64,000 nucleotides of DNA from Rhodanobacter ginsengisoli (GTDB taxonomy: Bacteria; Pseudomonadota; Gammaproteobacteria; Xanthomonadales; Rhodanobacteraceae), in the NCBI RefSeq assembly GCF_042657065.1, contig NZ_JBHSNF010000001.1, forward strand, positions 248,001-312,000. Direction: 5' to 3'. The notes beneath the pieces are model-generated. The model worked only from the letters and a program-made list of their open reading frames with translations. It was not told the origin of the DNA and did no database searches. Positions 54,861-63,136 of this stretch are shown here, one piece after another; the stretch's first letter is position 1; each line of letters starts with the position of its first letter. The translations under genes were made by a program, and so were the position numbers.

Positions 54861-57089
54861 ATGATCAAGAAGATCTCGATCCACAATTACAAGAGTTTTC
54901 ACCCGACCACGCTCGCAGCTATCGATTTCGATACAGGCAAGCAGGCCACCTTCATCTACGGCTTGAATGGAGCGGGCAAATCAGCGATCGGAGAAGTTGT
55001 TCATGGTCGCTCTGTCCAAGACGATAAATTTGCGCACTGTCAGGTCGAGACGACGGGGACTGGCCCGTTTCGTCATCTGGTCTACAACCATGCGTTCGCG
55101 GGCCGAGTAATCGGTGAGACGATGCAGGGGATATTCACCATCGGTGAGGTGGATACTGCCAAGCAGAAGGATATCGACGAAAAGGACGCAGAGAACGCAG
55201 CGCTGAACATTGATGTAACGATGCTGCGCGGGCGGATTGAGGTGGCGCAAAAGTTGGTCGATGACGAGATCTCTCGCGGCATCGACGACATTTGGAAAGC
55301 CCATGGCACCGGAAAGGCCACGAAGTTGGCGAGCATGCTGGAGGGCTATGGAAGGAACAAGAAGGGCTTTTTCAATGATCTCCGGACCTATGAGGTAGTC
55401 CAAGGCATCAAGCTGGACACCATCGCACGGTTGGAGCAGCGCTATGCAGATGTATCTGGCACTGAGGCTAGCAAAACTGTGTCTCCGATCGACCTCTCAG
55501 GCTTGGCAGAGATCGAAGAAGATGCCATCTGGGCGGATCCAGTGGAGGTGTCAGCTGCCAGCCGACTAGCTCCCCTCATCGCTAAGTTGGGAAATGGTGA
55601 TTGGGTCGACCAGGGGCGGCCTTATGCGTGGGACGAGCAATGCCCGTTCTGCCAGCAACGGTTGCCCCACGATTTCGAGGATGAGTTGGCCAAGCTGCTT
55701 GAAGGTGGTCGGAAGCTCAAGATCGACAAGATCGCCGGGCTGGTGTCGAACTACGCGTTGCGTCTGGAGCAGCTGCAAGAGCGCATGAGCGGCGTGTTTG
55801 ACGATCCGATTACGAAGGAGACGGGACTGGAGCTGGCTTGGAGCAAGCTGGAAGGCCAGATGAAAGCCAGCCTGTCCTTGATGCGCACCAAGCAGGCCAA
55901 GCCCAGTAACGCGATTAAAATCGCGGTTGCCGATCACCAGCCCATGAGAGATGCCTTGGCTGCACTGAAAGCGAAGGTGGATGACTTCAACAAGCGGATC
56001 CTTGACCGCAGCGGTGAGCGCGCCAATATCAGGAAGATGTTTTACGGGGTTTTGCAGGCGGATCGCGTAGAGGCGTATGCAGCCCACGATGCGGCTCTTG
56101 CACCGCTAGAGGCACAGTTGACGGCTGTGAAGGCCCGCAATGTCGAATTGGAGCAACGCATCGCTGCCAACACGCTTCGCCTGGCCGAGCTTCGCGGCCA
56201 ACAAACTGGCGTCGATGCATCCGTCGAAGCCATAAATGCCCGCTTACAGGACATGGGGATCACATCGTTCTGGATCACGAGAAAAGATGGGGATGGTCAC
56301 CTGTATTGCCTAGCAAGGCCGCATGACGTCAATTGCAGCGCTCAGTCTCTCAGTGAAGGCGAAAAAACTCTTATCTCCTTCCTCTATTTCATCGAGCTGA
56401 TCAAGGGCTCGCATGAAGAGGCCGGGAATGTTGAGGTGAGCAAGACGATTGTCGTGATTGACGATCCGATCTCCAGCCTGTCACAGAACTACATCTATGA
56501 CGTAGCGACGATCATCCAACACCAGCTGATCAAGCCTTTGGCCGGCTTGCCCAAGGTGAGGCAGGTGATTGTTCTTACCCATAATCTATTTTTCTTCCAC
56601 GAACTTATCTACCAACTTGCCGGTGGATCGCTAGAGAAGGCAGCAGCCAAGTGTCAGCTGCTCAGGGTTCAGAAGAACGACTACTCAGCGGTCGTGGCAC
56701 TCGACCCCTTGGCGCTCATGAACGATTACGATGCGCTGTGGCAGGTGCTGCGCGATGCGCGAGATAACAAGGCCCCCGTCCAAGTCGTGCCCAATACCAT
56801 GCGGTGCATTCTCGAACAGTTTTTTACTTTCACAGCTGGTACCGCTGACCTAGCCAATGCTCTGAAATGCTTGGCTCTTGCTGATCACTCGAATAAGTTC
56901 ACGCCTCTTGAGCGATACCTAAATCGGGGTTCGCACAAAGATGGGATCAATGGTCCGCCCATCGATTGGTCGCAATACGACATCGACTACTACATGGGCA
57001 AGTTGCGTGCCTTGCTTAAGGCAGTCGGGCACGAGAATCACTACCTCCGCAAAATGGGCGAGGAAGTGCCGCAGGTTTCTGTGGCCTAG
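54861..57089 (+). CDS. RloC-like AAA (AAA_13) ATPase, candidate anticodon nuclease
   Basis: A 742-residue ABC-type ATPase. Walker A GLNGAGKS is at 34-41, then a long coiled-coil region interrupted by a zinc-hook-like CPFC (C261, C264), a second coiled coil, the ABC signature LSEGEKT at 497-503 and Walker B IVVIDDP near 529. The C-terminal part has R648-xxx-E652 and H692 (RCILE and GSHKD), the Arg-Glu-His pattern of PrrC/RloC anticodon nucleases. I infer a phage-defence or stress toxin. No type I restriction genes are nearby. The codon use and base composition are lower in GC than the neighbours, which suggests transfer. The ATG at 54861 follows GGGGAAGGG. Confidence 0.75.
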   Translation: MIKKISIHNYKSFHPTTLAAIDFDTGKQATFIYGLNGAGKSAIGEVVHGRSVQDDKFAHCQVETTGTGPFRHLVYNHAFAGRVIGETMQGIFTIGEVDTAKQKDIDEKDAENAALNIDVTMLRGRIEVAQKLVDDEISRGIDDIWKAHGTGKATKLASMLEGYGRNKKGFFNDLRTYEVVQGIKLDTIARLEQRYADVSGTEASKTVSPIDLSGLAEIEEDAIWADPVEVSAASRLAPLIAKLGNGDWVDQGRPYAWDEQCPFCQQRLPHDFEDELAKLLEGGRKLKIDKIAGLVSNYALRLEQLQERMSGVFDDPITKETGLELAWSKLEGQMKASLSLMRTKQAKPSNAIKIAVADHQPMRDALAALKAKVDDFNKRILDRSGERANIRKMFYGVLQADRVEAYAAHDAALAPLEAQLTAVKARNVELEQRIAANTLRLAELRGQQTGVDASVEAINARLQDMGITSFWITRKDGDGHLYCLARPHDVNCSAQSLSEGEKTLISFLYFIELIKGSHEEAGNVEVSKTIVVIDDPISSLSQNYIYDVATIIQHQLIKPLAGLPKVRQVIVLTHNLFFFHELIYQLAGGSLEKAAAKCQLLRVQKNDYSAVVALDPLALMNDYDALWQVLRDARDNKAPVQVVPNTMRCILEQFFTFTAGTADLANALKCLALADHSNKFTPLERYLNRGSHKDGINGPPIDWSQYDIDYYMGKLRALLKAVGHENHYLRKMGEEVPQVSVA

Positions 57090-57239
57090 GGGATTGCTGA
57101 AGATATTGGCGAGAACGGGGCCAAGTTCACTTGCTGCCGCAATGCGAGCGGAATAAGTGAGCCTGCCCCCGCTTCTGTTGAGCCCATCCTCCAGATCGTG
57201 GTTTTCCTTGTGCGATTGGATGCGATCAATCGTCGGTGA

Positions 57240-57593
57240 TCACACCCTCGGTGCAGACCTTACAAGCGTTCGATCGTGCCACCGGCCTGTGCGAATACGC
57301 CTGATCACGTACGCATGAAATTCCGCTGGCGGTAACGGATGCTTGCAATGGTGTCGGCGGGTATTGCACCACCAGCATGCAGCAACGATGTTTTCTTGAA
57401 TGTTTCCTCCTCCTTCGCATCGCGGCACCAGATGCTCTGCGGTACAACGAAAGTGCATGGCCTGACGCATGGTGAATCCGCGCTGGCGAGCAAACGTGGC
57501 CATGTCTATGAGCCACATTGGAAGCTGGCAGTAGAAGCACTGCCCGTGTTGTTGCTTGAAAGCATGGGCGCGCTTCGCCCGAAAGTTGGCCAT
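57240..57593 (-). CDS. HNH endonuclease domain protein
   Basis: A 117-residue HNH nuclease. A CxxC pair (CFYC) and the HNH core (TAEHLVPRCEGGGNIQENIV) followed by a CWWC pair fit the zinc-stabilised type. It lies convergent to the RloC-like gene in the lower-GC island and may belong to the same acquired unit. Target unknown. The stretch 57594-57827 upstream shows only a weak open frame. Confidence 0.82.
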   Translation of the reverse strand: MANFRAKRAHAFKQQHGQCFYCQLPMWLIDMATFARQRGFTMRQAMHFRCTAEHLVPRCEGGGNIQENIVAACWWCNTRRHHCKHPLPPAEFHAYVIRRIRTGRWHDRTLVRSAPRV

Positions 57594-57827
57594 GTCGAAG
57601 ATCCCTCGCTAAGGGTAGAAATAAAGAGGTGGTTTGATTCCCGCCGCGCCTCTGGCGTCAGAACGGGCACCCAGCGAATATCCTCGTCATGGGCACAACA
57701 CTGGCGGATATCACCGATCAGCCGTTGCTTTATAAGCCCGGTAGCGAGCGCATTGCAAGCCGACCCATGGACTAGGCGCGAACCAAAGCGCAACTTCGCA
57801 AGTTACCTCTGCGCCGCAAACACGAAG

Positions 57828-59240
57828 TCAGCGCGCGAGCGCGCCATAAGCCTCCAGCGCTAGCTGCCGCGACTCCCCCAGATCCACCATCTGCGCCGGA
57901 TAGCCGCTGCGCCTGAGCAGATCGGCATCCTTCCACGGCTCATGCAACAAAGCCAACGGCGCCTCCGCCAACTCCGGCAACCACCGCCGCAGATAGACGC
58001 CATCCGGGTCGAAGCGCTTCGCCTGCGTAACCGGATTGAACACGCGGAAATACGGCGCGGCATCCGCGCCGCAGCCGGCCACCCATTGCCAGCCCAGCGT
58101 ATTGTTGGCGAGGTCGGCGTCGACCAGGGTGTCCCAGAACCAGCGTGCGCCGTGTTGCCAGTGCTGGCGCAGGTTCTTGGTGAGGAAGCTGCCCACGATC
58201 ATGCGCACGCGGTTGTGCATCCAGCCGGTATGCCACAGCTCGCGCATGCCGGCGTCGACCAGCGGGATGCCGGTGCGGCCGCGCTGCCAGCGTTCCAGCG
58301 CGGCCGGATCCGCGGGCGCCCACGAAAAGCCGTCGAAGCGCGGGTTGAAGTTGTCGGTCGGCGTGTGCGGGAAGTGATACAGCAGGTGATGGGCGAATTC
58401 GCGCCAGCCCAGTTCGCGCAGATACGGCTCGATGTCGGGACGGCGTTTCGGGTCGGTCGCGCCGGCGCGACGCTCGAGGGCGAAGTGGATCTGCCGCGGC
58501 GAGATCTCGCCGAAGTGCAGGTGCGGCGACAGGCGCGAGGTGCCGTGACGTGCGGGCAGGTCGCGCGCGCGGGCGTAGTCGCCGAGGGCGTCGTCGCCGA
58601 AGATCTCGAGCAGCTCTTGCGCCCCCGCTTCGCCCGGTTGCCAGCTGGCGGCCAGGCCATCGGCCCAGGCGATGCGCGGCAGCAGATCGAGCGCCGCCAG
58701 CGCCAAGCCGTCGGGCAGGTCGCGCCAGCCCGGCACGCGGGGCGCGGGCAGCGGTTCCACCGCCTGCAGCTGCGGGCGCAGGTTGCGCCAGTACGGCGTG
58801 AACACCTTGTACGGCAAGCCCTGCTGGGTGGCGATCTGCCAGGGCTCGCACCACAGCGCGGCGTTGTGGCTGTGCACCGCGATGCCGTCGTCCTGCAGCG
58901 CGCTCTTGATCCGCGTGTCGCGGGCGATGGCGGCCGGCTCATATAGCCGGTTCCAGTACACCGCGCCGGCGCCGCTGGCGGCGATCAGCGCGCGCAGGAT
59001 CTGCAGCGGCTCGCCGCGGCGCAGGTGCAGGCCGGCGCCGGCGTCCCGCAGGCCGCGCTCGAGCGCGGCCAGTGAGTGGTGCAGCCACCAGCGACAGGCG
59101 CCACCGGCCCGCCACGCGCCGTCGTCGTCGCCGTGGATGAACACCGGCAGCACCTGCGCGTGCTCGGCGCAGGCGGCGCTCCACGCGGGATTGTCGGCCA
59201 GGCGCAGGTCGCGGCGGAACAGCACCAGCGCCGTGCTCAT
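57828..59240 (-). CDS. phrB: deoxyribodipyrimidine photolyase
   Basis: A 470-residue class I CPD photolyase using FADH- and an antenna chromophore to repair UV dimers. The N-terminal Rossmann part begins STALVLFRRDLRLADNPA; the C-terminal FAD-binding helical domain has SRLSPHLHFGEISPR, WREFAHHLLYHFPH, TGIPLVDAGMRELWHTGWMHNRVRM and the NNTLGWQWVAG segment. The ATG at 59240 is used. It lies 35 bases after the anti-sigma gene, so it is probably in the rpoE-chrR-phrB operon, as in singlet-oxygen regulons elsewhere. Confidence 0.96.
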   Translation of the reverse strand: MSTALVLFRRDLRLADNPAWSAACAEHAQVLPVFIHGDDDGAWRAGGACRWWLHHSLAALERGLRDAGAGLHLRRGEPLQILRALIAASGAGAVYWNRLYEPAAIARDTRIKSALQDDGIAVHSHNAALWCEPWQIATQQGLPYKVFTPYWRNLRPQLQAVEPLPAPRVPGWRDLPDGLALAALDLLPRIAWADGLAASWQPGEAGAQELLEIFGDDALGDYARARDLPARHGTSRLSPHLHFGEISPRQIHFALERRAGATDPKRRPDIEPYLRELGWREFAHHLLYHFPHTPTDNFNPRFDGFSWAPADPAALERWQRGRTGIPLVDAGMRELWHTGWMHNRVRMIVGSFLTKNLRQHWQHGARWFWDTLVDADLANNTLGWQWVAGCGADAAPYFRVFNPVTQAKRFDPDGVYLRRWLPELAEAPLALLHEPWKDADLLRRSGYPAQMVDLGESRQLALEAYGALAR

Positions 59241-59275
59241 CGCGCTGCGCCCGGTCGATACCGCCACGGCCGCGC

Positions 59276-59938
59276 TCAAAAGCCGAACAGCGGCTGCAAC
59301 GTGCGGGCGACCCAGCCGGAGAACTTCAGCGGCGCGTCGGTGGCGGCCACGCAGATGCACGGCACGCCCGGCGAGGTCACCGGTTGATGGTTCGTCTCGC
59401 CATCCAGGTCGGCGACGTCGCCGGGACCGAAATGGCCGAGCATGTCGTCGTAGGCGCCGTCCAGGATCATGGTCAGCTCGTTGCCGCGATGACTGTGCAA
59501 CGGCAGCTTGCTGCCCGGCGCGATGCGCAGCAGCATCAGGTCGCCGCCGCTGATGTCCCTGGCCAGGATGCGCTGCACGCCGGGCGCCACGCGGCGCCAG
59601 CGCAGCGCGCGCAGGGAGTGGCCGAACCAGGGATGCAGCGCGCTGGGCAGCCGATCCGGGTCGGCTTCGGCCACCACGTCGACCGGCGGCGCCGGTGGCT
59701 CGAGCGCCGGCTCGACATCCAGCCGGGCCAGCATGGCGACGCGCGCCTCCTCGCTCGGCAGGTCGACGCGCTGCTGCTGCATCAGCACGCCGCCGATCTG
59801 GTCGGCATCGAGCAGGCGCGCGCGGCAGGTGGTGCAGCGCTCCAGGTGCGCGGAAGCGACCACTGCCAGCGCCGCCGGCAGCGCGCCGGCGGAATAGCTG
59901 AGCAGGGTGGCGTCGTCGAGGTGGTGGTTCGGGCTCAT
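59276..59938 (-). CDS. chrR: ChrR-type zinc anti-sigma factor with cupin domain
   Basis: A 220-residue ChrR-like anti-sigma factor that holds RpoE inactive until singlet oxygen or organic peroxide appears. The zinc anti-sigma part has His6 and H31-xxx-C35-xx-C38 (HLERCTTC); a linker follows. The C-terminal cupin domain has H148, H150 and E154 in LHSHRGNELTMILDG, which may sense the signal. It overlaps the rpoE stop by four bases. Confidence 0.94.
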   Translation of the reverse strand: MSPNHHLDDATLLSYSAGALPAALAVVASAHLERCTTCRARLLDADQIGGVLMQQQRVDLPSEEARVAMLARLDVEPALEPPAPPVDVVAEADPDRLPSALHPWFGHSLRALRWRRVAPGVQRILARDISGGDLMLLRIAPGSKLPLHSHRGNELTMILDGAYDDMLGHFGPGDVADLDGETNHQPVTSPGVPCICVAATDAPLKFSGWVARTLQPLFGF

Positions 59939-60570
59939 CGCGGCGCCCTCATGCTGCCCTGCAGTTTCGCGAAGGCGCGCCGCAGCGAGGATTTGACCGA
60001 GCCCAGCGGCATGTCCAGTTCAGCGGAGATCTCGCTGTGGCTTTTGCTTTCGAGGTAACACATGCGTACGAGCTTGGCCTGCACGGGGGGAAGGCGATCG
60101 ATCGCCTGTTTCAGGATGTCCTGGTCGACGGACGACTCCGGTTGCGAGTCGAGCCGGGCGGACTCGGCATGATCGAGCCGGTCCAGGCCGTCCTGGATCG
60201 GCAACCAGTGCGGCTGGCGCCGCACGTGGTCGATGTACAGATTGCGCGCCACCCGGTACAGCCAGGTGCCCAGGCTGGCACGCGCCGGATCGAACATCGC
60301 GGCCTTGCGCCACAGCGTCAGCAGCGCCTCCTGCACCAGCTCGTCGGCCATCGATTCGGGCACGCCGAGGTTGCGCAGGTAGCGCTGCAGGCGCGGCGCG
60401 AAATGATCGTAGATGCGCATGAAACTGGCGCGGTCGCGCCTTGCCGACACCGCGGCCATCTGGGCCGACCAGTACAGCGCGTCGGGCGCGGCGTTGCTCA
60501 GGGAAGGGGACACGTGTCGTTTCGCCCGGAAGGGCGTTACCTCGGCGACCGTTTGATCTGAACCCATCAT
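59935..60570 (-). CDS. rpoE: ECF RNA polymerase sigma factor (RpoE of the ChrR group)
   Basis: An ECF sigma factor of about 211 residues. Region 2 reads FMRIYDHFAPRLQRYLRNLG with LVQEALLTLWRKAAMFDPAR and TWLYRVARNLYIDHVRR; region 4 reads IDRLPPVQAKLVRMCYLESKSHSEIS and LPLGSVKSSLRRAFAKL. The MGS start at 60570 is chosen; ATG at 60576 or GTG at 60603 would add a few residues. It is predicted to drive its own operon, the desaturase operon and tspO. An AGCCCGC/GCGGGCT hairpin lies at about 60603-60624 in the leader. Confidence 0.95.
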   Translation of the reverse strand: MMGSDQTVAEVTPFRAKRHVSPSLSNAAPDALYWSAQMAAVSARRDRASFMRIYDHFAPRLQRYLRNLGVPESMADELVQEALLTLWRKAAMFDPARASLGTWLYRVARNLYIDHVRRQPHWLPIQDGLDRLDHAESARLDSQPESSVDQDILKQAIDRLPPVQAKLVRMCYLESKSHSEISAELDMPLGSVKSSLRRAFAKLQGSMRAPR

Positions 60571-60636
60571 ACGCATGTTCCCGTCGCACATGACCGCGTG
60601 CACAGCCCGCCGGAAAAGCGGGCTTCATCTGGGCTG

Positions 60637-60665
60637 CATACGTCGACGAACGGATTTTGGATGCA
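60637..60665 (-). promoter_or_regulatory. predicted autoregulated promoter of rpoE-chrR-phrB
   Basis: On the minus strand: TGCATCC, 16 bases, then CGTATG. It is almost identical to the promoter of the desaturase operon, and lies about 65 bases before the chosen rpoE start. Confidence 0.72.
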
Positions 60666-60807
60666 CCCGGCCGCCGGCCGGCGAGGGGCCTGCCCCGCCC
60701 ACTCGGGGTGATCGGCGGGTGTCCGGACACGACACGGCCACGCCGCCGCGGTAGGCGCCTGCGGCCGGGTTTGCGATGATGGTCGGCATGACCGATCGTT
60801 ACGACCG

Positions 60808-62202
60808 ATGAATAGCCTGATGACCGCTCCCGGCCGGCTCGCCCGCCGGCTGTTGCCGTTTCCCCGCCGTGCGCGAGAATTGCTGGACACGCTGCCCGCG
60901 TTTTCCGTGCCGGCCGATGCCATCCAGGGGCTGCCCGATCCGGTGGCTTTCCGGCAGACCCTGCTGCGGCTGATCGGCGAGGCCACCCGGCGCATCGTGA
61001 TCGTGACCCTGTACCTGCAGGACGACGACGGCGGGCGTGAAGTGCTCGAGGCGCTGTATGCCGCCCGGGCGCGCCAGCCGGACCTGCAGATATCGGTCTT
61101 CGTCGACTGGCATCGCGCCCGGCGCGGGCTGATCGGCAAGCAGAAGAGCGAGGGCAATGCGGGCATGTATCGCGCGTATGCCGCGCGGCTGGGCGCCGGG
61201 GTGAACATTTACGGCGTGCCGGTGCAGAACCGCGAGCTGTTCGGCGTGCTGCACCTGAAGGGTTTCGTGATCGACGACACCGTGCTGTACAGCGGCGCCA
61301 GCCTCAACGACGTCTATCTGGCCCGGCACGGGCGCTACCGGCTCGACCGCTATCACGTGCTGCGCCATCGCGGCCTGGCCGAGGCGATGGCCGCTTTCGT
61401 GCAGCAGCATCTCGTCGGCAGCGAGGCGGTGCGCCCGTTGAACGTGGCCGACGTGCCGGCCACGCGCACGCTGCAGCCGGCGATCCGCGATTTGCGCCAG
61501 GACCTGCAGCACGCGGCCTACGAGGTGCCGCGCGAGACACCGGCACCCGCCGACGTGGCGGTGACGCCGCTGCTCGGCTTCGGCCGCACCGACAACACGC
61601 TGAACGAGGTGCTGCTGGCGCTGCTGCGCGAGACGCGCGAACGGGTGATCCTGCTGACGCCGTATTTCAACCTGCCGCGCCCGGTGCGACTGATGCTGGG
61701 CCAGCTGCTGCGGCGCGGCTGCACGATCGACATCATGGTCGGCGACAAGACCGCCAGCGATTTCTACATTCCGCCGGATCAGCCGTTCAAGACCATCGGC
61801 CTGCTGCCGTACCTGTACGAAAACAACCTGCGCCGGTTTGCCCGCGCGCATCGGCGGCAGATCGACGAAGGCCAGCTGAATCTCCATCTGTGGCGTGACG
61901 GCGACAACAGCTACCACCTGAAAGGCCTGTTCATCGACGACGACGTGGCGGTGCTCACCGGCAACAACCTCAATCCGCGCGCCTGGTCGCTGGATCTGGA
62001 AAACGGCTTGCTGCTGCGCGATCCCGCGCGCCTGCTGCATGCCAGCCATGCGGCCGAATGGGCGAGCCTGCGGCGGCATGCCATGCGGCTGTCCGATTAC
62101 CGTTCCCTCGAGAGTCCGCGGCACTACCCGGCGCCGGTGCGCAAGAACCTCAAGCGGCTCAATCGCACCCGGCTGGATCGCCTGCTCAACCGGCTGCTGT
62201 GA
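60808..62202 (+). CDS. pssA: CDP-diacylglycerol-serine O-phosphatidyltransferase (phospholipase D family)
   Basis: A 464-residue enzyme that makes phosphatidylserine from CDP-diacylglycerol and serine, the precursor of phosphatidylethanolamine. It is the PLD-type PssA of E. coli. Two HKD-type motifs are present: LHLKGFVIDDTVLYSGASLND and YHLKGLFIDDDVAVLTGNNLNPR. The length matches the family (about 450). Its 3' end overlaps a convergent GNAT gene by 17 bases. Confidence 0.95.
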   Translation: MNSLMTAPGRLARRLLPFPRRARELLDTLPAFSVPADAIQGLPDPVAFRQTLLRLIGEATRRIVIVTLYLQDDDGGREVLEALYAARARQPDLQISVFVDWHRARRGLIGKQKSEGNAGMYRAYAARLGAGVNIYGVPVQNRELFGVLHLKGFVIDDTVLYSGASLNDVYLARHGRYRLDRYHVLRHRGLAEAMAAFVQQHLVGSEAVRPLNVADVPATRTLQPAIRDLRQDLQHAAYEVPRETPAPADVAVTPLLGFGRTDNTLNEVLLALLRETRERVILLTPYFNLPRPVRLMLGQLLRRGCTIDIMVGDKTASDFYIPPDQPFKTIGLLPYLYENNLRRFARAHRRQIDEGQLNLHLWRDGDNSYHLKGLFIDDDVAVLTGNNLNPRAWSLDLENGLLLRDPARLLHASHAAEWASLRRHAMRLSDYRSLESPRHYPAPVRKNLKRLNRTRLDRLLNRLL

Positions 62203-62806
62203 TCGCCCGGGCCTGGCCAAGACGCTGCAGTCGCAGGCCCAGCCAGCGATCCACGTCCGGCCATTCCGTCGCCAGGATGCTGTAGCAGACGGTGTCGCGC
62301 AGGCTGCCGTCGGGTCGCCGCTTGTGCGCGCGCAGGACGCCGTCACGATGGGCGCCGAGGCGTTCGATCGCGCGTTGCGAGTCGAGGTTGCGGTGGTCGG
62401 TGTGCAGCTCCACCGCGACGCAGTCGAGCGACTCGAACGCGTGGCGCAGCAGTAGGCGCTTGCAGGCGGTGTTGAGATGGCTCTTCTGCCAGCGCTTCGC
62501 ATACCAGGTGTAGCCGATCGCCAGCCGCGGCAACTCGGGCACGTAGTCGTAATAGCGGGTGGTGCCGACGATCTCGCCGCTGGACGCTTCGCGCACGGCG
62601 AACGGCAGCATCAGGCCGTCGGCCTGGCCCTGCAGGGCCTTCTCGACATAACCACGGGCCTGCCCGGGTGCCGGTGCGCTGGTGAACCACAGGTTCCACA
62701 GCTCGCCGTCGGCGGCGGCCGCCTCCAGCGCGGGCACGTGGTCGAGGCTCAGCGGCTCCAGCGCGACATGCTCGTCGTGCAGGCGGGTCGGGGCAAAGGA
62801 AGTCAT
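62186..62806 (-). CDS. GNAT-family N-acetyltransferase (RimJ/RimL-like)
   Basis: A 206-residue acetyltransferase of the RimJ/RimL type: EIVGTTRYYDYVPELPRLAIGYTW, then the acetyl-CoA part KSHLNTACKRLLLRHAFESLDC, and DHRNLDSQRAIERLGAHRDG. It may acetylate a protein N terminus or a small molecule. Downstream of a YdcH-like gene by 14 bases and convergent with pssA. Confidence 0.92.
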   Translation of the reverse strand: MTSFAPTRLHDEHVALEPLSLDHVPALEAAAADGELWNLWFTSAPAPGQARGYVEKALQGQADGLMLPFAVREASSGEIVGTTRYYDYVPELPRLAIGYTWYAKRWQKSHLNTACKRLLLRHAFESLDCVAVELHTDHRNLDSQRAIERLGAHRDGVLRAHKRRPDGSLRDTVCYSILATEWPDVDRWLGLRLQRLGQARAITAAG

Positions 62807-62820
62807 CGGCGGGTTCGGGC

Positions 62821-63027
62821 TCAGGCGTCGAGGTCGGGGATCAGCTTGCTTTCGAGACGGGCGATGTTGTCCTTCAGCAGCAGCTTGCGTTTCTTCAGCC
62901 GGGTCAGCTGCAGTTCGTCGCGACCTATCCCGCTGGCGAGCTTGGCGATGAACGCATCAAGCTCACGGTGCTCGATCCGCAACTCGGCCAGGAGGTGGAC
63001 GATTTCGGCGTGATCCTGAACCTGCAT
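62821..63027 (-). CDS. YdcH/DUF465 family small helical protein
   Basis: A 68-residue helical hairpin protein. The family pattern ELRIEHRELDAFIAKLAS and LQLTRLKKRKLLLKDNIARLE is clear. Function unknown; members are small cytoplasmic proteins. It starts upstream of the GNAT gene in the same direction. Confidence 0.88.
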   Translation of the reverse strand: MQVQDHAEIVHLLAELRIEHRELDAFIAKLASGIGRDELQLTRLKKRKLLLKDNIARLESKLIPDLDA

Positions 63028-63136
63028 GGTGATGGCAACGCGTGGGACGGTTCTCCTAGTTTAACGCCGTTTGGCGCCTCGGAAGCCGAACCGCCGGCCG
63101 GCTACAATGGCGGCTCTTTCCGTTCGACTGGCCCGC

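Noticed and set aside
57506..57793. A 95-codon frame upstream of and overlapping the HNH gene
   Set aside because: Its second half is a shadow of the HNH gene in another frame and the first half resembles nothing. A short real protein cannot be excluded.
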